Assembly (NCBI GenBank): GCA_049585195.1 | Contig: JBAUZG010000272.1 | Span: 1-64,000 of the forward strand | Reading direction: 5' to 3' | Source of the DNA: KBS-96 sp049585195 | GTDB taxonomy: Bacteria; Acidobacteriota; Terriglobia; Bryobacterales; Bryobacteraceae | DNA length: 64,000 bases | Shown here: in pieces, positions 25,034 to 34,256 of the stretch | How positions within the stretch are numbered: position 1 is the first letter of the stretch | Layout: each line of letters opens with the position of its first letter | Program-made: the position numbers and the translations under genes | Notes under the pieces: generated by a model | Databases searched by the model: none | What the model was told of the DNA's origin: nothing | Seen by the model: the letters and a program-made list of their open reading frames with translations, nothing else

Positions 25034-26746
25034 ATGAAGTCAACCCCGCTTTTCCGGGCTCTGTTCCGCTCGCCCATTTTGCTGGGCGTGATCACAGCCG
25101 CCTCGCTAATCGTCCCAAATGTCCCCGGCCAGTCTAGCTCGAGCTCCAGTTCGGATTCGAACGATTCCACAACCTCAACCTCGAAACCAATTTCGAAAAA
25201 AGAGCAGAAACGCCGCGAAAAGGAGCTCAAGAAAGAGCTTGAAGGACCCTGGAAGAAGTGGCTGAATGAGGACGTCGTCTACATCATTACGGACGAGGAG
25301 CGCGCAGCTTTCAAAAAGCTTCAGACGGATGAAGAGCGTGAACAGTTTGTCGAGGCGTTCTGGAAGCGCCGCGACCCGACACCCGACACCGAAGAGAACG
25401 AATACAAAGAGGAAATTTACCGGCGCATCGCCTACGCCAACGAACACTACGCCTCGGGCATTCCGGGATGGAAAACGGACCGCGGCATGATCTATATCAA
25501 GTACGGGCCGCCGGATGAGATCGACTCTCATCCGTCAGGCGGCAGCTATGAGCGCCCGATTGAAGAAGGCGGCGGCGAAACTTCCACCTATCCTTTTGAA
25601 GATTGGCGCTACCGCTATATCGACGGAGTTGGCACCAACGTCATGATTGAGTTCGTCGACCCGACGATGTCCGGCGAGTACCACATGACCATGGACCCAT
25701 CCGAGAAAGATGCTCTGTTGTATGTACCAGGCGCGGGTTTAACTCTGTACGAGCAGATGGGAATGTCCACCAAAACCGACCGCTTCGACCGCACGGACGG
25801 TACCCATCTAGGCGTTCCCAGTAATATGCCTCTGCCCGAGAGCATGAATGAGTTTACACGCCTTGAACAGTTCGCCAAATTGCAAAAGGCGCCGGCCATC
25901 AAATTCAAAGATCTCGAAGCAGTGGTCGATTCAACGATTAAGTACAATACGCTGCCGATGGCTGTGCGGGCCGACTACATCAAAGTCACCGACGCAACTG
26001 TTCTCACCAGCATCACCGTCGCTTTCAATCGCAGTGAGCTGCAATATGCGAGCAAAGATAAGATCTCGAAGGCTACTGTCAATCTTTACGGGCGCATTAC
26101 CACCCTTTCGCGCAAGTCTGTGAACTGGTTCGAGGACACGGTTCAGGTGGAGATCCCCGCCGAGATGCTCCAAAGTGCCATGAACGGCCAGAGCATCTAC
26201 TCGAAATCAATTCCCCTCCAGCCCGGCACGTACCGGCTGAACATTGTTGCGAAGGACACCGTCGGCGGCACGATGAACAACTATGAAATGCCGCTGCATG
26301 TTCCTCAATATGACGAAGACTCGATCGGTTCGAGCACGTTGATCCTGGCCGACCAGATTGAAAGGCTTCCCACAACGAGTGTGGGAGCCGGCCCCTTCGT
26401 CATCCGCGACTCAAAGGTGAGGCCCCGCGTCGGTGATACGTTCAAACAGGACGAAAAGATGGGCATCTACACCGAGTTTTATAACCTCGGCATGGATCAA
26501 AAAACAAAGAAGCCATCGGGCGACATCAACTATCAAATTGTCAATGATGCTACGAAACAAACGGTGGTGAATGTGAGCCAGGATATTTCGACGATTCAAA
26601 ACGCGTCGGCTTCACTGGTGACGGTGGAACAGATGCTGCCTCTAAAAAAGTTTGCGCCGGGCAAGTACACGCTCAAAATCGTCCTGACGGACAAGTTGAA
26701 GAACCAAACCGTCAATCAGAGTCATTCGTTTACGGTAACATCGTAA
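25034..26746 (+). CDS. GWxTD domain-containing exported protein
   Basis: A signal peptide (FRSPILLGVITAASLIVPNV) is followed by a Ser-rich stretch and a charged linker (KKEQKRREKELKKELEG). The GWxTD motif is at residues 145-149 (GWKTD, then RGMIYIKYGPPDEI) after a helical segment with FWKRRDPTPDTEENEY. The remaining about 400 residues look beta-rich. GWxTD proteins are common in Acidobacteria and related phyla, often next to TonB-dependent receptors, and their biochemical role is unknown. The next gene, 23 bases on, is a receptor-like barrel, matching that pattern. Confidence 0.88.
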   Translation: MKSTPLFRALFRSPILLGVITAASLIVPNVPGQSSSSSSSDSNDSTTSTSKPISKKEQKRREKELKKELEGPWKKWLNEDVVYIITDEERAAFKKLQTDEEREQFVEAFWKRRDPTPDTEENEYKEEIYRRIAYANEHYASGIPGWKTDRGMIYIKYGPPDEIDSHPSGGSYERPIEEGGGETSTYPFEDWRYRYIDGVGTNVMIEFVDPTMSGEYHMTMDPSEKDALLYVPGAGLTLYEQMGMSTKTDRFDRTDGTHLGVPSNMPLPESMNEFTRLEQFAKLQKAPAIKFKDLEAVVDSTIKYNTLPMAVRADYIKVTDATVLTSITVAFNRSELQYASKDKISKATVNLYGRITTLSRKSVNWFEDTVQVEIPAEMLQSAMNGQSIYSKSIPLQPGTYRLNIVAKDTVGGTMNNYEMPLHVPQYDEDSIGSSTLILADQIERLPTTSVGAGPFVIRDSKVRPRVGDTFKQDEKMGIYTEFYNLGMDQKTKKPSGDINYQIVNDATKQTVVNVSQDISTIQNASASLVTVEQMLPLKKFAPGKYTLKIVLTDKLKNQTVNQSHSFTVTS

Positions 26747-26769
26747 GTGGCAGGTAGTAGGAAACTTCT

Positions 26770-28545
26770 TTGCAACTTGGCTTTCGTTGCCTGAAACTGG
26801 TTCCGGTCGTTGCAGCGGGCCTCCTGGCTTTCGCGGGCAGCACGACCGCGGGTGACCTGCCGTTTCAATTCTCTGGAAACCTGCTGGGGCTCGTGGTCGA
26901 CTCTTTGGGAACGCCCCAAATGGGCGCATCCGTTACCCTCTTTGACCGTTATGATCGACTCGTCCGTCGGACCCTCACGGGCGCTGACGGGCGGTTTGGC
27001 TTTCCGGGTCTCTCGCCCTCGGTATATGCAGTCAAAGTTTCGGTTCCGTCTTTGATTCCGGCCAGACGCGACAAGATTGCCATACGGGCCGGAATCAGCA
27101 GCGTGCTCCAGGTCCGCTTGGCCGCCATCTTCAGCAGCGTCGAGCTCCAATACACGAAGCCGACAGCCGCCATGAGCGACGACTGGAAATGGGTTCTGCG
27201 GGCATCTAGCGCAACGCGCGTCATTACCCGCAACCTTCCAAAAGTGGCGCAGGGCAGATCATCCAGTTCCGAGAATCCCGAAAAGGTCTTTACGGGTACG
27301 CGTGGGCTCGTATCCCTTTCGGCGGGCGATGCCGGTGCCCTCCTTTCTGAGTCCACACTCGCCGATTTCGGAACTTCATTCGCCGTTGCTACCACGATGT
27401 ATGGCCGAAACCAGCTCATCCTCAGCGGTGTATTCGGCCAGAATTTGAGCACCGGTATGCCCTCGATGGGATTGCGCGCCACCTATTCGCGATCGGACGC
27501 CGACGGGCTTTCGAGCCTTCCGGAAATCACGGCCATGGCGCAGCAGTTTTACCTGCCGAATCATTTTTCTAATGATCAGGCCGGAAGCGCGGAGGTGCGA
27601 GCCACTTCGATCAGCTACTACGACACACTCGATTTTTCTGGTGACCTCCACCTCGAATACGGTGGCTCGTTCGACACCGTGTCATACTTCGACTCCTTGA
27701 ATCGCGCCAGTCCGTTCGCGCGCCTCACAGCTTCTCTCGGTCAGGCAGGTTCGTTAACGATGGCCTACAGCGACGGCGGAACGCCCGCCGAGCTGTACAT
27801 CCACCAATATGGAGACGATACGGAGCTGGCTGGAGCGCTCGGTGCGCTCTGCAGTCTTCCTTCGTTCTCTCTTCGAAATAATCAACTGCAACTCCAGCGC
27901 ACTGAGAACTCCGAGATCGGCTATTCGAAAGTGGCCGGTCGCCGCACCTATGCCGTAAGCGCTTTTTATGAAAATGTCAATGATGGACGCTTGAACGTGG
28001 CCGGCGATCTTTCGGGCCTGAATGCGGCCAATCTCCTCCCTGATATTTCGACTACCACCACGCTGCTGAACATCGGTCACTATAACCGTAATGGAGTGAT
28101 GGCGTCGGTCAATCAAAAGATCAATGACAACCTGGAATTCGGACTTGCGGCGGGAGCGATGGGAGGATTCACGCTGAGTGGCGAATCGGTCGGCCTGCCG
28201 GGTTTTCTGGAGCGTGCCGATCGTCCGGTCGCCTCGGTGAACGTGCGGATGACTGTGCCGCGGTTCAACACGCGGATCACAAGCGAATATGAATATGCCG
28301 GGGATGGAGCTCTTATGCCGGAGCACATCTTCTCGACGCAGCATCTCTACGCCGAACCTGGCTTGAACGTCATCGTGCATCAACCCCTGCCATCGTTTTT
28401 GGGCATGCACAGAGTCGAGCTCTCCGCCGACTTGCGCAACTTACTCGCGCAAGGTTACCTGCCGGCGACCGGTCTCGATGGCAGTCGCATGCTGTTGCTG
28501 CAGTCTCCTCGCACGGTACGCGGCGGGTTGAATATCATCTTCTGA
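26770..28545 (+). CDS. TonB-receptor-like outer-membrane protein with carboxypeptidase-regulatory domain
   Basis: The 591-residue product starts at a TTG with an AGGAAA-like site upstream. A signal peptide (LVPVVAAGLLAFAGSTTAG) leads to a carboxypeptidase-D regulatory-like beta domain (about 38-120; GLVVDSLGTPQMGASVTLFD, ADGRFGFPGLSPSVYAVKV). The remainder is rich in alternating beta-strand patterns and aromatic residues, consistent with an outer-membrane barrel. A typical TonB box and plug domain were not identified, and it is shorter than most such receptors. It probably forms a pair with the upstream GWxTD protein. Confidence 0.75.
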   Translation: MQLGFRCLKLVPVVAAGLLAFAGSTTAGDLPFQFSGNLLGLVVDSLGTPQMGASVTLFDRYDRLVRRTLTGADGRFGFPGLSPSVYAVKVSVPSLIPARRDKIAIRAGISSVLQVRLAAIFSSVELQYTKPTAAMSDDWKWVLRASSATRVITRNLPKVAQGRSSSSENPEKVFTGTRGLVSLSAGDAGALLSESTLADFGTSFAVATTMYGRNQLILSGVFGQNLSTGMPSMGLRATYSRSDADGLSSLPEITAMAQQFYLPNHFSNDQAGSAEVRATSISYYDTLDFSGDLHLEYGGSFDTVSYFDSLNRASPFARLTASLGQAGSLTMAYSDGGTPAELYIHQYGDDTELAGALGALCSLPSFSLRNNQLQLQRTENSEIGYSKVAGRRTYAVSAFYENVNDGRLNVAGDLSGLNAANLLPDISTTTTLLNIGHYNRNGVMASVNQKINDNLEFGLAAGAMGGFTLSGESVGLPGFLERADRPVASVNVRMTVPRFNTRITSEYEYAGDGALMPEHIFSTQHLYAEPGLNVIVHQPLPSFLGMHRVELSADLRNLLAQGYLPATGLDGSRMLLLQSPRTVRGGLNIIF

Positions 28546-28556
28546 AAGCGCGCGCT

Positions 28557-29015
28557 TTATCTACCCGCAAGCAAGCGCGGATCCCACGCAACCGGCTGAG
28601 GCCGTGAAACCCGTATCGACGCGAATTGCGGGTGGTTCTGGTTCAGCAGAAAATTGGATTCAACACCGGAGGTGACAACCGAGGGCACCCGGAGTACTGC
28701 GCTCCGCTGCTCATCGAACCACGAGTCTCCGATTTTTTGCGTCGGGCCGAGCTGTGAACTGGGCCATCCGGGCACCCGGTCGGGCGGGACGATTTCAATA
28801 CTTACGTTTTCAGGAATCTGAATGCTCACCCAAACCTGGTTGCGGGGTACACGCCCTAATTCCGCGTGCACCAATGTCTCGAGCAAGGCGCCAGCGTATG
28901 TCTGCGCCGCGTAAATGATCTTGCGTCCTTGGGAATTCCAGCGATTGCCGTACAGAAACGAGCCCGTGCCATCGAACACGGGCCGCCGCCCGTCCGCGAT
29001 TCGAAAAACCTCCAT
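28557..29015 (-). CDS. RES-domain toxin of a RES/Xre toxin-antitoxin pair
   Basis: RES toxins inactivate cells by depleting NAD+. The 152-residue product from ATG 29015 begins with the family N-terminus (VFRIADGRRP), then GNRWNSQGRKIIYAAQTYAGALLETLVHA split by conserved Arg, Tyr and Glu residues and ends with PQPVAWDPRLLAG. A TTG start at 29054 would add 13 residues coded by a REP-like palindrome, so the later ATG is preferred, though GGAGG lies just before the TTG. The antitoxin gene is immediately upstream. The gene ends 11 bases from the converging barrel gene. Confidence 0.88.
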   Translation of the reverse strand: MEVFRIADGRRPVFDGTGSFLYGNRWNSQGRKIIYAAQTYAGALLETLVHAELGRVPRNQVWVSIQIPENVSIEIVPPDRVPGWPSSQLGPTQKIGDSWFDEQRSAVLRVPSVVTSGVESNFLLNQNHPQFASIRVSRPQPVAWDPRLLAGR

Positions 29016-29024
29016 CGACCTTAT

Positions 29025-29053
29025 AGAACCGTGCGCAGCAAGCGGCCCACTCA
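29025..29053 (+). repeat. REP-like palindrome copy 2, between antitoxin and toxin
   Basis: AGAACCGTGCGCAGCAAGCGG resembles part of the copy at 48872 (AGAACCGCGCGCGC, then AGCAAGCGG). It occupies the gap between the antitoxin stop and the toxin ATG. Divergent copy; moderate support. Confidence 0.45.
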
Positions 29054-29063
29054 AGAACCTCCG

Positions 29064-29495
29064 CTAAACGGGAAGGCCGTAGAACAACTTTGCCAAAAGC
29101 TCCTCAACTTGTCTCGCGCCGAGTTCGGTCATGGCCGCCTGCAGAGGACTTTTACCGGCAAGTTCCGGATGCGTCCGGTTCAGCCACTCGCGAGCGTCAG
29201 CTTGGTCGTCCCAAACGTACTCCGCCGCGGCAATCACTCGAGCCAGCCGTTCCGTACGCTCGCTCTCGGCTGGCGTCAGGCGCGACCGCCGCTTGTAAGT
29301 CGCTTCGGGAACGACTTTGTACACGACCGCATTGACTTGGCGCGATTCCGGAAACAGCCTGTGGACAACATTGCGCAGCGCCTGCTTCGGAAGTCCACGC
29401 GAGACGACTGCTTCCAAATCGCTGAGCGAGTGAACGTCCGTCCCGAGTACGACCTCGCCTCCCATGACTGCCGCTACATTCGATGCAGGGACCAT
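29064..29495 (-). CDS. Xre/MbcA/ParS-type antitoxin of the RES toxin
   Basis: This 143-residue protein has an N-terminal helical DNA-binding part (SLSDLEAVVSRGLPKQALRNV, about 20-45) and a C-terminal DUF2384 toxin-binding domain (REWLNRTHPELAGKSPLQAA then ELGARQVEELLAKLFYG). This is the standard partner of RES toxins and usually represses its own operon. It precedes the toxin gene, which fits antitoxin-first expression. The start could be the codon at 29495 or a slightly later one. Confidence 0.88.
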   Translation of the reverse strand: MVPASNVAAVMGGEVVLGTDVHSLSDLEAVVSRGLPKQALRNVVHRLFPESRQVNAVVYKVVPEATYKRRSRLTPAESERTERLARVIAAAEYVWDDQADAREWLNRTHPELAGKSPLQAAMTELGARQVEELLAKLFYGLPV

Positions 29496-29561
29496 TCGAT
29501 CTCAGGTATCAGTATACCAGGGTTTTAGGATCAAGTGATACCAAGCAGGTTTAGCAAGAGT

Positions 29562-29915
29562 TTACGCCTCTTTGGCGCGGAGGCGTGTGGCCGCCGCCCG
29601 CATCAATTGTTTCATCCGGTCCAGTTCAAGCCGCAGTTGAGCGAGTCCGGCGGGCGTCAATCTATACGCCTGTTTTTCACGGGAAGTATCTTCCTGTTCG
29701 AAGCGCTCAATCCATGCATCATCAAGAAGCCGCCGGAGAGCCCCGTAGAGCGTGCCCGTACTTAACTGAACGCGGCCATTGCTCAGACTTTCAATGTCCT
29801 TCATAAGGGCATACCCGTGGCGCGGCTGATCGGCCAAACTCGTCAAAATCAGGAAAACCGGCTCGGTGAGAGGCTTTCCTTCCGGGCCGTCACGTTGCGC
29901 ATTGACATGTCGCAT
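29562..29915 (-). CDS. PadR family transcriptional regulator
   Basis: The 117-residue protein is a PadR-type winged helix: PLTEPVFLILTSLADQPRHG, YALMKDIE, VQLSTGTLYGALRRLLDDAW, EDTSREKQAYRLTPAGLAQL, with a C-terminal dimerisation helix. These repressors usually control efflux or stress genes. No effector gene is clearly paired with it here; its neighbours are the RES/Xre pair and iscS. Confidence 0.9.
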   Translation of the reverse strand: MRHVNAQRDGPEGKPLTEPVFLILTSLADQPRHGYALMKDIESLSNGRVQLSTGTLYGALRRLLDDAWIERFEQEDTSREKQAYRLTPAGLAQLRLELDRMKQLMRAAATRLRAKEA

Positions 29916-29977
29916 TGCGCTATATTACCGCCTCTATACACGCGGTCGCAACTGAAGAAAAAGAGAGCCGGGCCGAC

Positions 29978-31174
29978 TTAGTACGCCTGGCCGTTGTGAG
30001 AGCTGGCGAGTTCGTAGGAAGGCGATAGCTCGCGCAGTTTCCGCACCACATCCACTACCCTATTCGCCACGTAATCGACTTCTTCCTCGGTATTGAAACG
30101 CCCCAGTCCGAAGCGGATCGAGGAGTGAGCCAGGTCGTCATCAGCGCCAAGCGCTTTCAACACGTAGCTCGGTTCGAGCGTGGCCGATGTGCATGCCGAT
30201 CCGCTCGAGACGGCAATGTCGTTGATGCCCATCAGCAGAGCCTCGCCTTCCACGTGAGCGAAGCTCAGGCTGAGGCTGTGTGGCAGGCGATGCTCCATCG
30301 TCCCGTTAACGTAGACCTCGTCGAGGCCATTTAAGATCCTATCTTTCAATTTGTCGCGCAGACACGCGAGACGCTTGGCCTCGTCCGCCATCTCTTGTTT
30401 CGCGATTTCGGCCGCTGCGCCCAGCCCGACGATTCCCGGAACATTTAGCGTGCCGGAACGCATGCCGTGCTCGTGGCCGCCCCCGTCGATCTGCGCTGTC
30501 ACTTGAACTCTTGGATTCCTCCGCCGCACGTACAGCGCTCCCACGCCCTTCGGTCCATAAAATTTATGGGCCGAGAGCGAGAGCAGATCCACGCTGTCGG
30601 CTATCACGTTCACGGGTATTTTGCCAATCGCCTGAACGGCGTCGGTATGAAACAGGATGCCCTTTTCTTTCGCAATCCGTCCAATCTCCGCGATCGGCTG
30701 GACGACGCCGATCTCGTTGTTGGCGTACATGATCGAAATCAGGATCGTGGCAGGAGTGATGGCATCGCGCAGCTGGTCCAGGTCGATCAACCCAGTTTTG
30801 CTCACGGGCAGATAGGTGACCGGTAGGCCCTCCTTCTCCAAATGCTTGCATGTGTCGAGAATGGCCTTGTGTTCAGTTACCTGGGCGATGATGTGGTTTC
30901 CCCGGTCCCCATACATCTGCGCCACACCTTTGATCGCCAGGTTGTTCGACTCCGTCGCTCCGCTGGTGAATACGATTTCTTTCGCCGTGGCCCCGATCAG
31001 ATCCGCGATCTGCTTGCGTGATTTCTCGACCGCCTCTTCCGCTTCCCACCCGAAACTGTGGTTGCGTGACGCCGCATTCCCGTAAGTCTCGAGGAAGTAG
31101 GGCTTCATCGCTTCGAACACGCGCGGATCCACCCGGGTGGTCGCATGGTTATCCATGTAAATGGGCAGTTTCAT
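29978..31174 (-). CDS. iscS: Cysteine desulfurase IscS
   Basis: IscS takes sulfur from cysteine for Fe-S cluster assembly and thio-modification. The 398-residue PLP enzyme shows the PLP-binding lysine K204 (LSLSAHKFYGPKG), the PLP-ring His (H102, VTEHKAILDT), D178 and the active-site Cys C328 in SSGSACTSATLEPS, a loop typical of group I enzymes. Its start overlaps the iscR stop in an ATGA arrangement, indicating coupling. iscU and later isc genes are not in the window. Confidence 0.96.
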   Translation of the reverse strand: MKLPIYMDNHATTRVDPRVFEAMKPYFLETYGNAASRNHSFGWEAEEAVEKSRKQIADLIGATAKEIVFTSGATESNNLAIKGVAQMYGDRGNHIIAQVTEHKAILDTCKHLEKEGLPVTYLPVSKTGLIDLDQLRDAITPATILISIMYANNEIGVVQPIAEIGRIAKEKGILFHTDAVQAIGKIPVNVIADSVDLLSLSAHKFYGPKGVGALYVRRRNPRVQVTAQIDGGGHEHGMRSGTLNVPGIVGLGAAAEIAKQEMADEAKRLACLRDKLKDRILNGLDEVYVNGTMEHRLPHSLSLSFAHVEGEALLMGINDIAVSSGSACTSATLEPSYVLKALGADDDLAHSSIRFGLGRFNTEEEVDYVANRVVDVVRKLRELSPSYELASSHNGQAY

Positions 31175-31680
31175 TCACGAATCCTTATTGCTGGAGAAAG
31201 GACCTGCGCCGGATTGATTAGAGAAAGGGCAATCAGGGGCGCCGGGGGCGGCGAGGCGCCGTCATCCGAGTCATCCAACATGTCTTGGATGGTCACTCCA
31301 GCGAGAAGCCGCAGAATTCCTTCGTGGATCCGCCGCAACGGCTTCCTAACCGGGCATCGGCTCGTATGATCGCAATGATCGTGCTCGGTGAAACACTCCG
31401 TCAAAATAATAGGCCCGTCGATCGTCCGAATCACTTCAAGGGCTGTAATCGCTCGCGGGTCGCGAGCCAGCCGGTACCCGCCATTTGTGCCATGCTCGGA
31501 AATCAGCAGTCCAGCCTTTGTCAGCTTCTGAAGAATTTTTGAAAGCAATGGCAGCGGCACGCCGTAACTATCGGCCACCTCCTTCGCGCTCACCGAATCT
31601 TGCGCGGCGCCATGGTGCCGCGAAGCAAGGTGCTTCAACGCGATCAAACTGTAATCCGCCTTTTTTGTGAGCCGAAGCAT
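31171..31680 (-). CDS. iscR: Rrf2 family Fe-S regulator IscR
   Basis: IscR senses Fe-S status and represses the isc operon when it carries a [2Fe-2S] cluster. The 169-residue protein begins with the Rrf2 winged helix (TKKADYSLIALKHLA, PLPLLSKILQKLTKAGLL, GTNGGYRLA). Three cluster Cys are present at C96, C103 and C109 (TECFTEHDHCDHTSRC). ATG 31680 was chosen because it matches the family N-terminus; the frame is open to 31773 without resemblance. It directly precedes iscS. Confidence 0.93.
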   Translation of the reverse strand: MLRLTKKADYSLIALKHLASRHHGAAQDSVSAKEVADSYGVPLPLLSKILQKLTKAGLLISEHGTNGGYRLARDPRAITALEVIRTIDGPIILTECFTEHDHCDHTSRCPVRKPLRRIHEGILRLLAGVTIQDMLDDSDDGASPPPAPLIALSLINPAQVLSPAIRIRE

Positions 31681-31803
31681 AAATAGGACCGGATCGATCC
31701 TGTATCCTTTTATAGCATAACTAGTCTTTGAGGTCAGGCGTTGGAAATACTTCACAGGAATCAGGCAAATCATTGCCTGTGTTAGACTTAGAGTTCTCTC
31801 GCT

Positions 31804-33186
31804 GTGCTCAGGCTTTTTCGCCTTCTAGTCCCCACGAGCGTGGCCGCTCTCCTGCTGTCGGAGATCGTTCTCATCATCCTCTGCTATACGCTGGCCTCCC
31901 TGTTTACTCTCGGGGTCGACCCGTATGTCTATTTGGTCGACGAGCAAAATTATTGGAAGATCCTGGTGGTCGCGGGGTGCATTGTTATTGGTCTGTATCT
32001 GCAGGATTTGTATGCCGAATTCCGTATCACTTCGCGGATTCTGCTGGTTCAGGAGGTCTGCCTCGCAGTGGGTTCAGCGCTATTGTTCATGGCGCTGCTT
32101 GGGTATATCAGCACCGATTACCTGCTGCCGCGCTGGCTGATGGTGCTCGGAAGTTTTGGCGTCATCACGTTTGTGCCTTTGTGGCGCATTTTTTACTGGA
32201 ATTACGGCATCCTCGCGCTGAGAAAAGAGCGCGTAATTCTCCTCGGTAACTCGGCCATGCTGGCCGAAACCACGCGGCATCTGCTCGAAAAATCGCACCT
32301 TGGGTACAACATACTCGGCTATCTTGCCGAGGAAGAGCCGGTTGACTTCCCCGTCAACTGCATCGGCCGTGTATCGAACGTCAAGAAGATTTGCGATGAG
32401 CTGAAGCCGACGCGGATTGTCGTCGGGATGGCAGAGCGCCGGGGCCGTCTGCCCATGACGCAGCTTCTCGAAATACGATTTTCCGGCGTCTTCATCGAGG
32501 ACGCCGCCGACACCTACGAGATGGCAGTGCAGCGCGTTTTCAGCAGCAAGATTCAGCCCGCGCAGCTTATTTTCACGTCTAATTTAGGTCCACGCCAAAG
32601 CGCTCTGGCCCTGCAAAGCATCTATTCGTTTATCCTGGGCGTTGCGGGCCTCGCTTGCGCCCTTCCCGTCATGCTCGTGGTCGGTGTTGCCGTCAAGGCG
32701 AGCTCGAGAGGGCCCGTCTTTTACCGCCAGCGCCGTGTCGGGTTGAATGGCCGCGTCTTTACCCTCTACAAATTCCGGTCGATGTACGCAGACGCCGAGC
32801 GGCGAACCGGTCCTACCTGGGCTGTCAAGGACGACCCGCGCATCACTCCGCTGGGCCGCATTTTGCGCAAGTTTCGGCTCGATGAACTGCCGCAGCTTTT
32901 CAATGTCGTGCGCGGCGATATGTCGATTGTCGGGCCGCGTCCTGAGAGGCCTGAATTCGTCGAGATGCTGGCCGCCCGCATTCCCTATTACAGACAGCGT
33001 CTTGCGGTGAAGCCGGGCATTACCGGATGGGCGCAGATCAACCACAAGTACGGCGATTCAGAGTTGGACGCGATGTTAAAGCTCGAGTACGACCTCTATT
33101 ACATCAAGCACATCGCTCTGGCTCTCGACTTCTATATCATTTTCCATACGCTGAAAGTCATGGTCTTGCAGCGCGGCGCGCAATAA
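31804..33186 (+). CDS. Undecaprenyl-phosphate sugar phosphotransferase (exopolysaccharide priming)
   Basis: This polyprenyl glycosylphosphotransferase would add the first sugar-phosphate to undecaprenyl phosphate for exopolysaccharide. The N-terminal half (about 1-265) has four or five membrane helices and a CoA-binding-like Rossmann part (RVILLGNSAMLAETTRHLL). The C-terminal sugar transferase domain (about 270-460) has KASSRGPVFYRQRRVGLNGR, FTLYKFRSMY, LDELPQLFNVVRGDMSIVGP and PGITGWAQIN. The start is GTG 31804. No other polysaccharide genes are adjacent, so it is isolated; it also resembles EpsB-type proteins. Confidence 0.92.
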   Translation: MLRLFRLLVPTSVAALLLSEIVLIILCYTLASLFTLGVDPYVYLVDEQNYWKILVVAGCIVIGLYLQDLYAEFRITSRILLVQEVCLAVGSALLFMALLGYISTDYLLPRWLMVLGSFGVITFVPLWRIFYWNYGILALRKERVILLGNSAMLAETTRHLLEKSHLGYNILGYLAEEEPVDFPVNCIGRVSNVKKICDELKPTRIVVGMAERRGRLPMTQLLEIRFSGVFIEDAADTYEMAVQRVFSSKIQPAQLIFTSNLGPRQSALALQSIYSFILGVAGLACALPVMLVVGVAVKASSRGPVFYRQRRVGLNGRVFTLYKFRSMYADAERRTGPTWAVKDDPRITPLGRILRKFRLDELPQLFNVVRGDMSIVGPRPERPEFVEMLAARIPYYRQRLAVKPGITGWAQINHKYGDSELDAMLKLEYDLYYIKHIALALDFYIIFHTLKVMVLQRGAQ

Positions 33187-33195
33187 TAGCGCCAG

Positions 33196-34056
33196 ATGAG
33201 TACGGAATCTGTTTTGAGACACGTGACTTTCCCGGTGGCTTTCGCCGCCCTCCTATTTGCGGGCATTGTGGCGGTTGGCCAATCGGCTCACAATGTACTT
33301 TCTGAAAAAGAGCGCGCTGAAGGCTGGAAACTCCTGTTCGACGGCCAAACCATGACCCATTGGATCGATCCGTCGAAGGAGACTCCGCCTGGCGACGCCT
33401 GGACCATTGACGATGGTTGTTTGAAAGCCAATCCCCGGCCACGCATTACGGAAGATCTGTTGTCAGCGGATACCTACACCGATTTTGAACTCGAATGGGA
33501 TTGGAAAATCTCAGCAGGCGGCAACAGCGGCGTCAAATACCGCATCCAGCAGCTCGTGCCCCTGACGAAGTCGACCATCGATCCGTCCATCAAGAAATTC
33601 GAGCGCCAAGTCGATTACGCCATCCAGCACAGCCCAAGCAATGCGCGCTCCGCGATACAGCCGAACGAGCGCGCGCAGATCTATGTGGTGGGATTTGAAT
33701 ACCAGATGATCGATAACGACAGGCACCCGGACGCCAAACACGGCCCGCCGTATCAAACGGGCGCGCTCTACAGCATTGTTGGGCCGTCAGAGGCCGTGGC
33801 GAAGCCGGCAGGAGAATTCAATCACTCGCTCCTTGTCGTTCGCAGCAAACATGTCGAGCATTGGCTCAACGGAGTCAAAGTCGTAGATACCACCCTTGAT
33901 ACACAGCAACTCAAGGACAATCTCGCCCATCGCTGGGGCAAAGACTCATCCGTCTATCGTCTGATGGTCGACGAGCCTGTTAAGAACTGCCACTTCAGTT
34001 TGCAAAACCACGGCGATGCCGTCTGGGTTCGCGATATTAAAGTGAAGCGGCTGTAA
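33196..34056 (+). CDS. Exported DUF1080 (3-keto-disaccharide hydrolase family) protein
   Basis: A signal peptide (VTFPVAFAALLFAGIVAVGQ) precedes a concanavalin-like DUF1080 fold: GWKLLFDGQTMTHWIDPS, TDFELEWDWKISAGGNSGVK, then GALYSIVGPSE and NHSLLVVRSKHVEHWLNGVK. Characterised relatives cleave 3-keto-glycosides. It lies 9 bases after the sugar transferase gene, possibly co-transcribed, but function suggests sugar catabolism. 286 residues, normal for the family. Confidence 0.87.
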   Translation: MSTESVLRHVTFPVAFAALLFAGIVAVGQSAHNVLSEKERAEGWKLLFDGQTMTHWIDPSKETPPGDAWTIDDGCLKANPRPRITEDLLSADTYTDFELEWDWKISAGGNSGVKYRIQQLVPLTKSTIDPSIKKFERQVDYAIQHSPSNARSAIQPNERAQIYVVGFEYQMIDNDRHPDAKHGPPYQTGALYSIVGPSEAVAKPAGEFNHSLLVVRSKHVEHWLNGVKVVDTTLDTQQLKDNLAHRWGKDSSVYRLMVDEPVKNCHFSLQNHGDAVWVRDIKVKRL

Positions 34057-34206
34057 GCAAGTGTCGACCTACTCGACAGCCTGTCTGCCCGCTCGCAATT
34101 CAGAAAAGCTCTAAAGACGACAATCGACGTGCCGATAACCTCAATACCTGCTTTTTGTCTGTGCTTCTTTACCCAAACCGCCGGAAACTCTCTCGATTTC
34201 CGGCCG

Positions 34207-34239
34207 GCGGAAGCGGATGTTTTCACGATCCGCTTCCGC
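34207..34239. terminator. Perfect 12-bp inverted repeat, bidirectional terminator candidate
   Basis: GCGGAAGCGGAT (34207-34218) pairs fully with ATCCGCTTCCGC (34228-34239) over a 9-base loop, in the 200-bp gap between the converging DUF1080 and S53 genes. There is no strong T-run on either side. Confidence 0.65.
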
Positions 34240-34256
34240 TGCTCTCATCTCACTTT

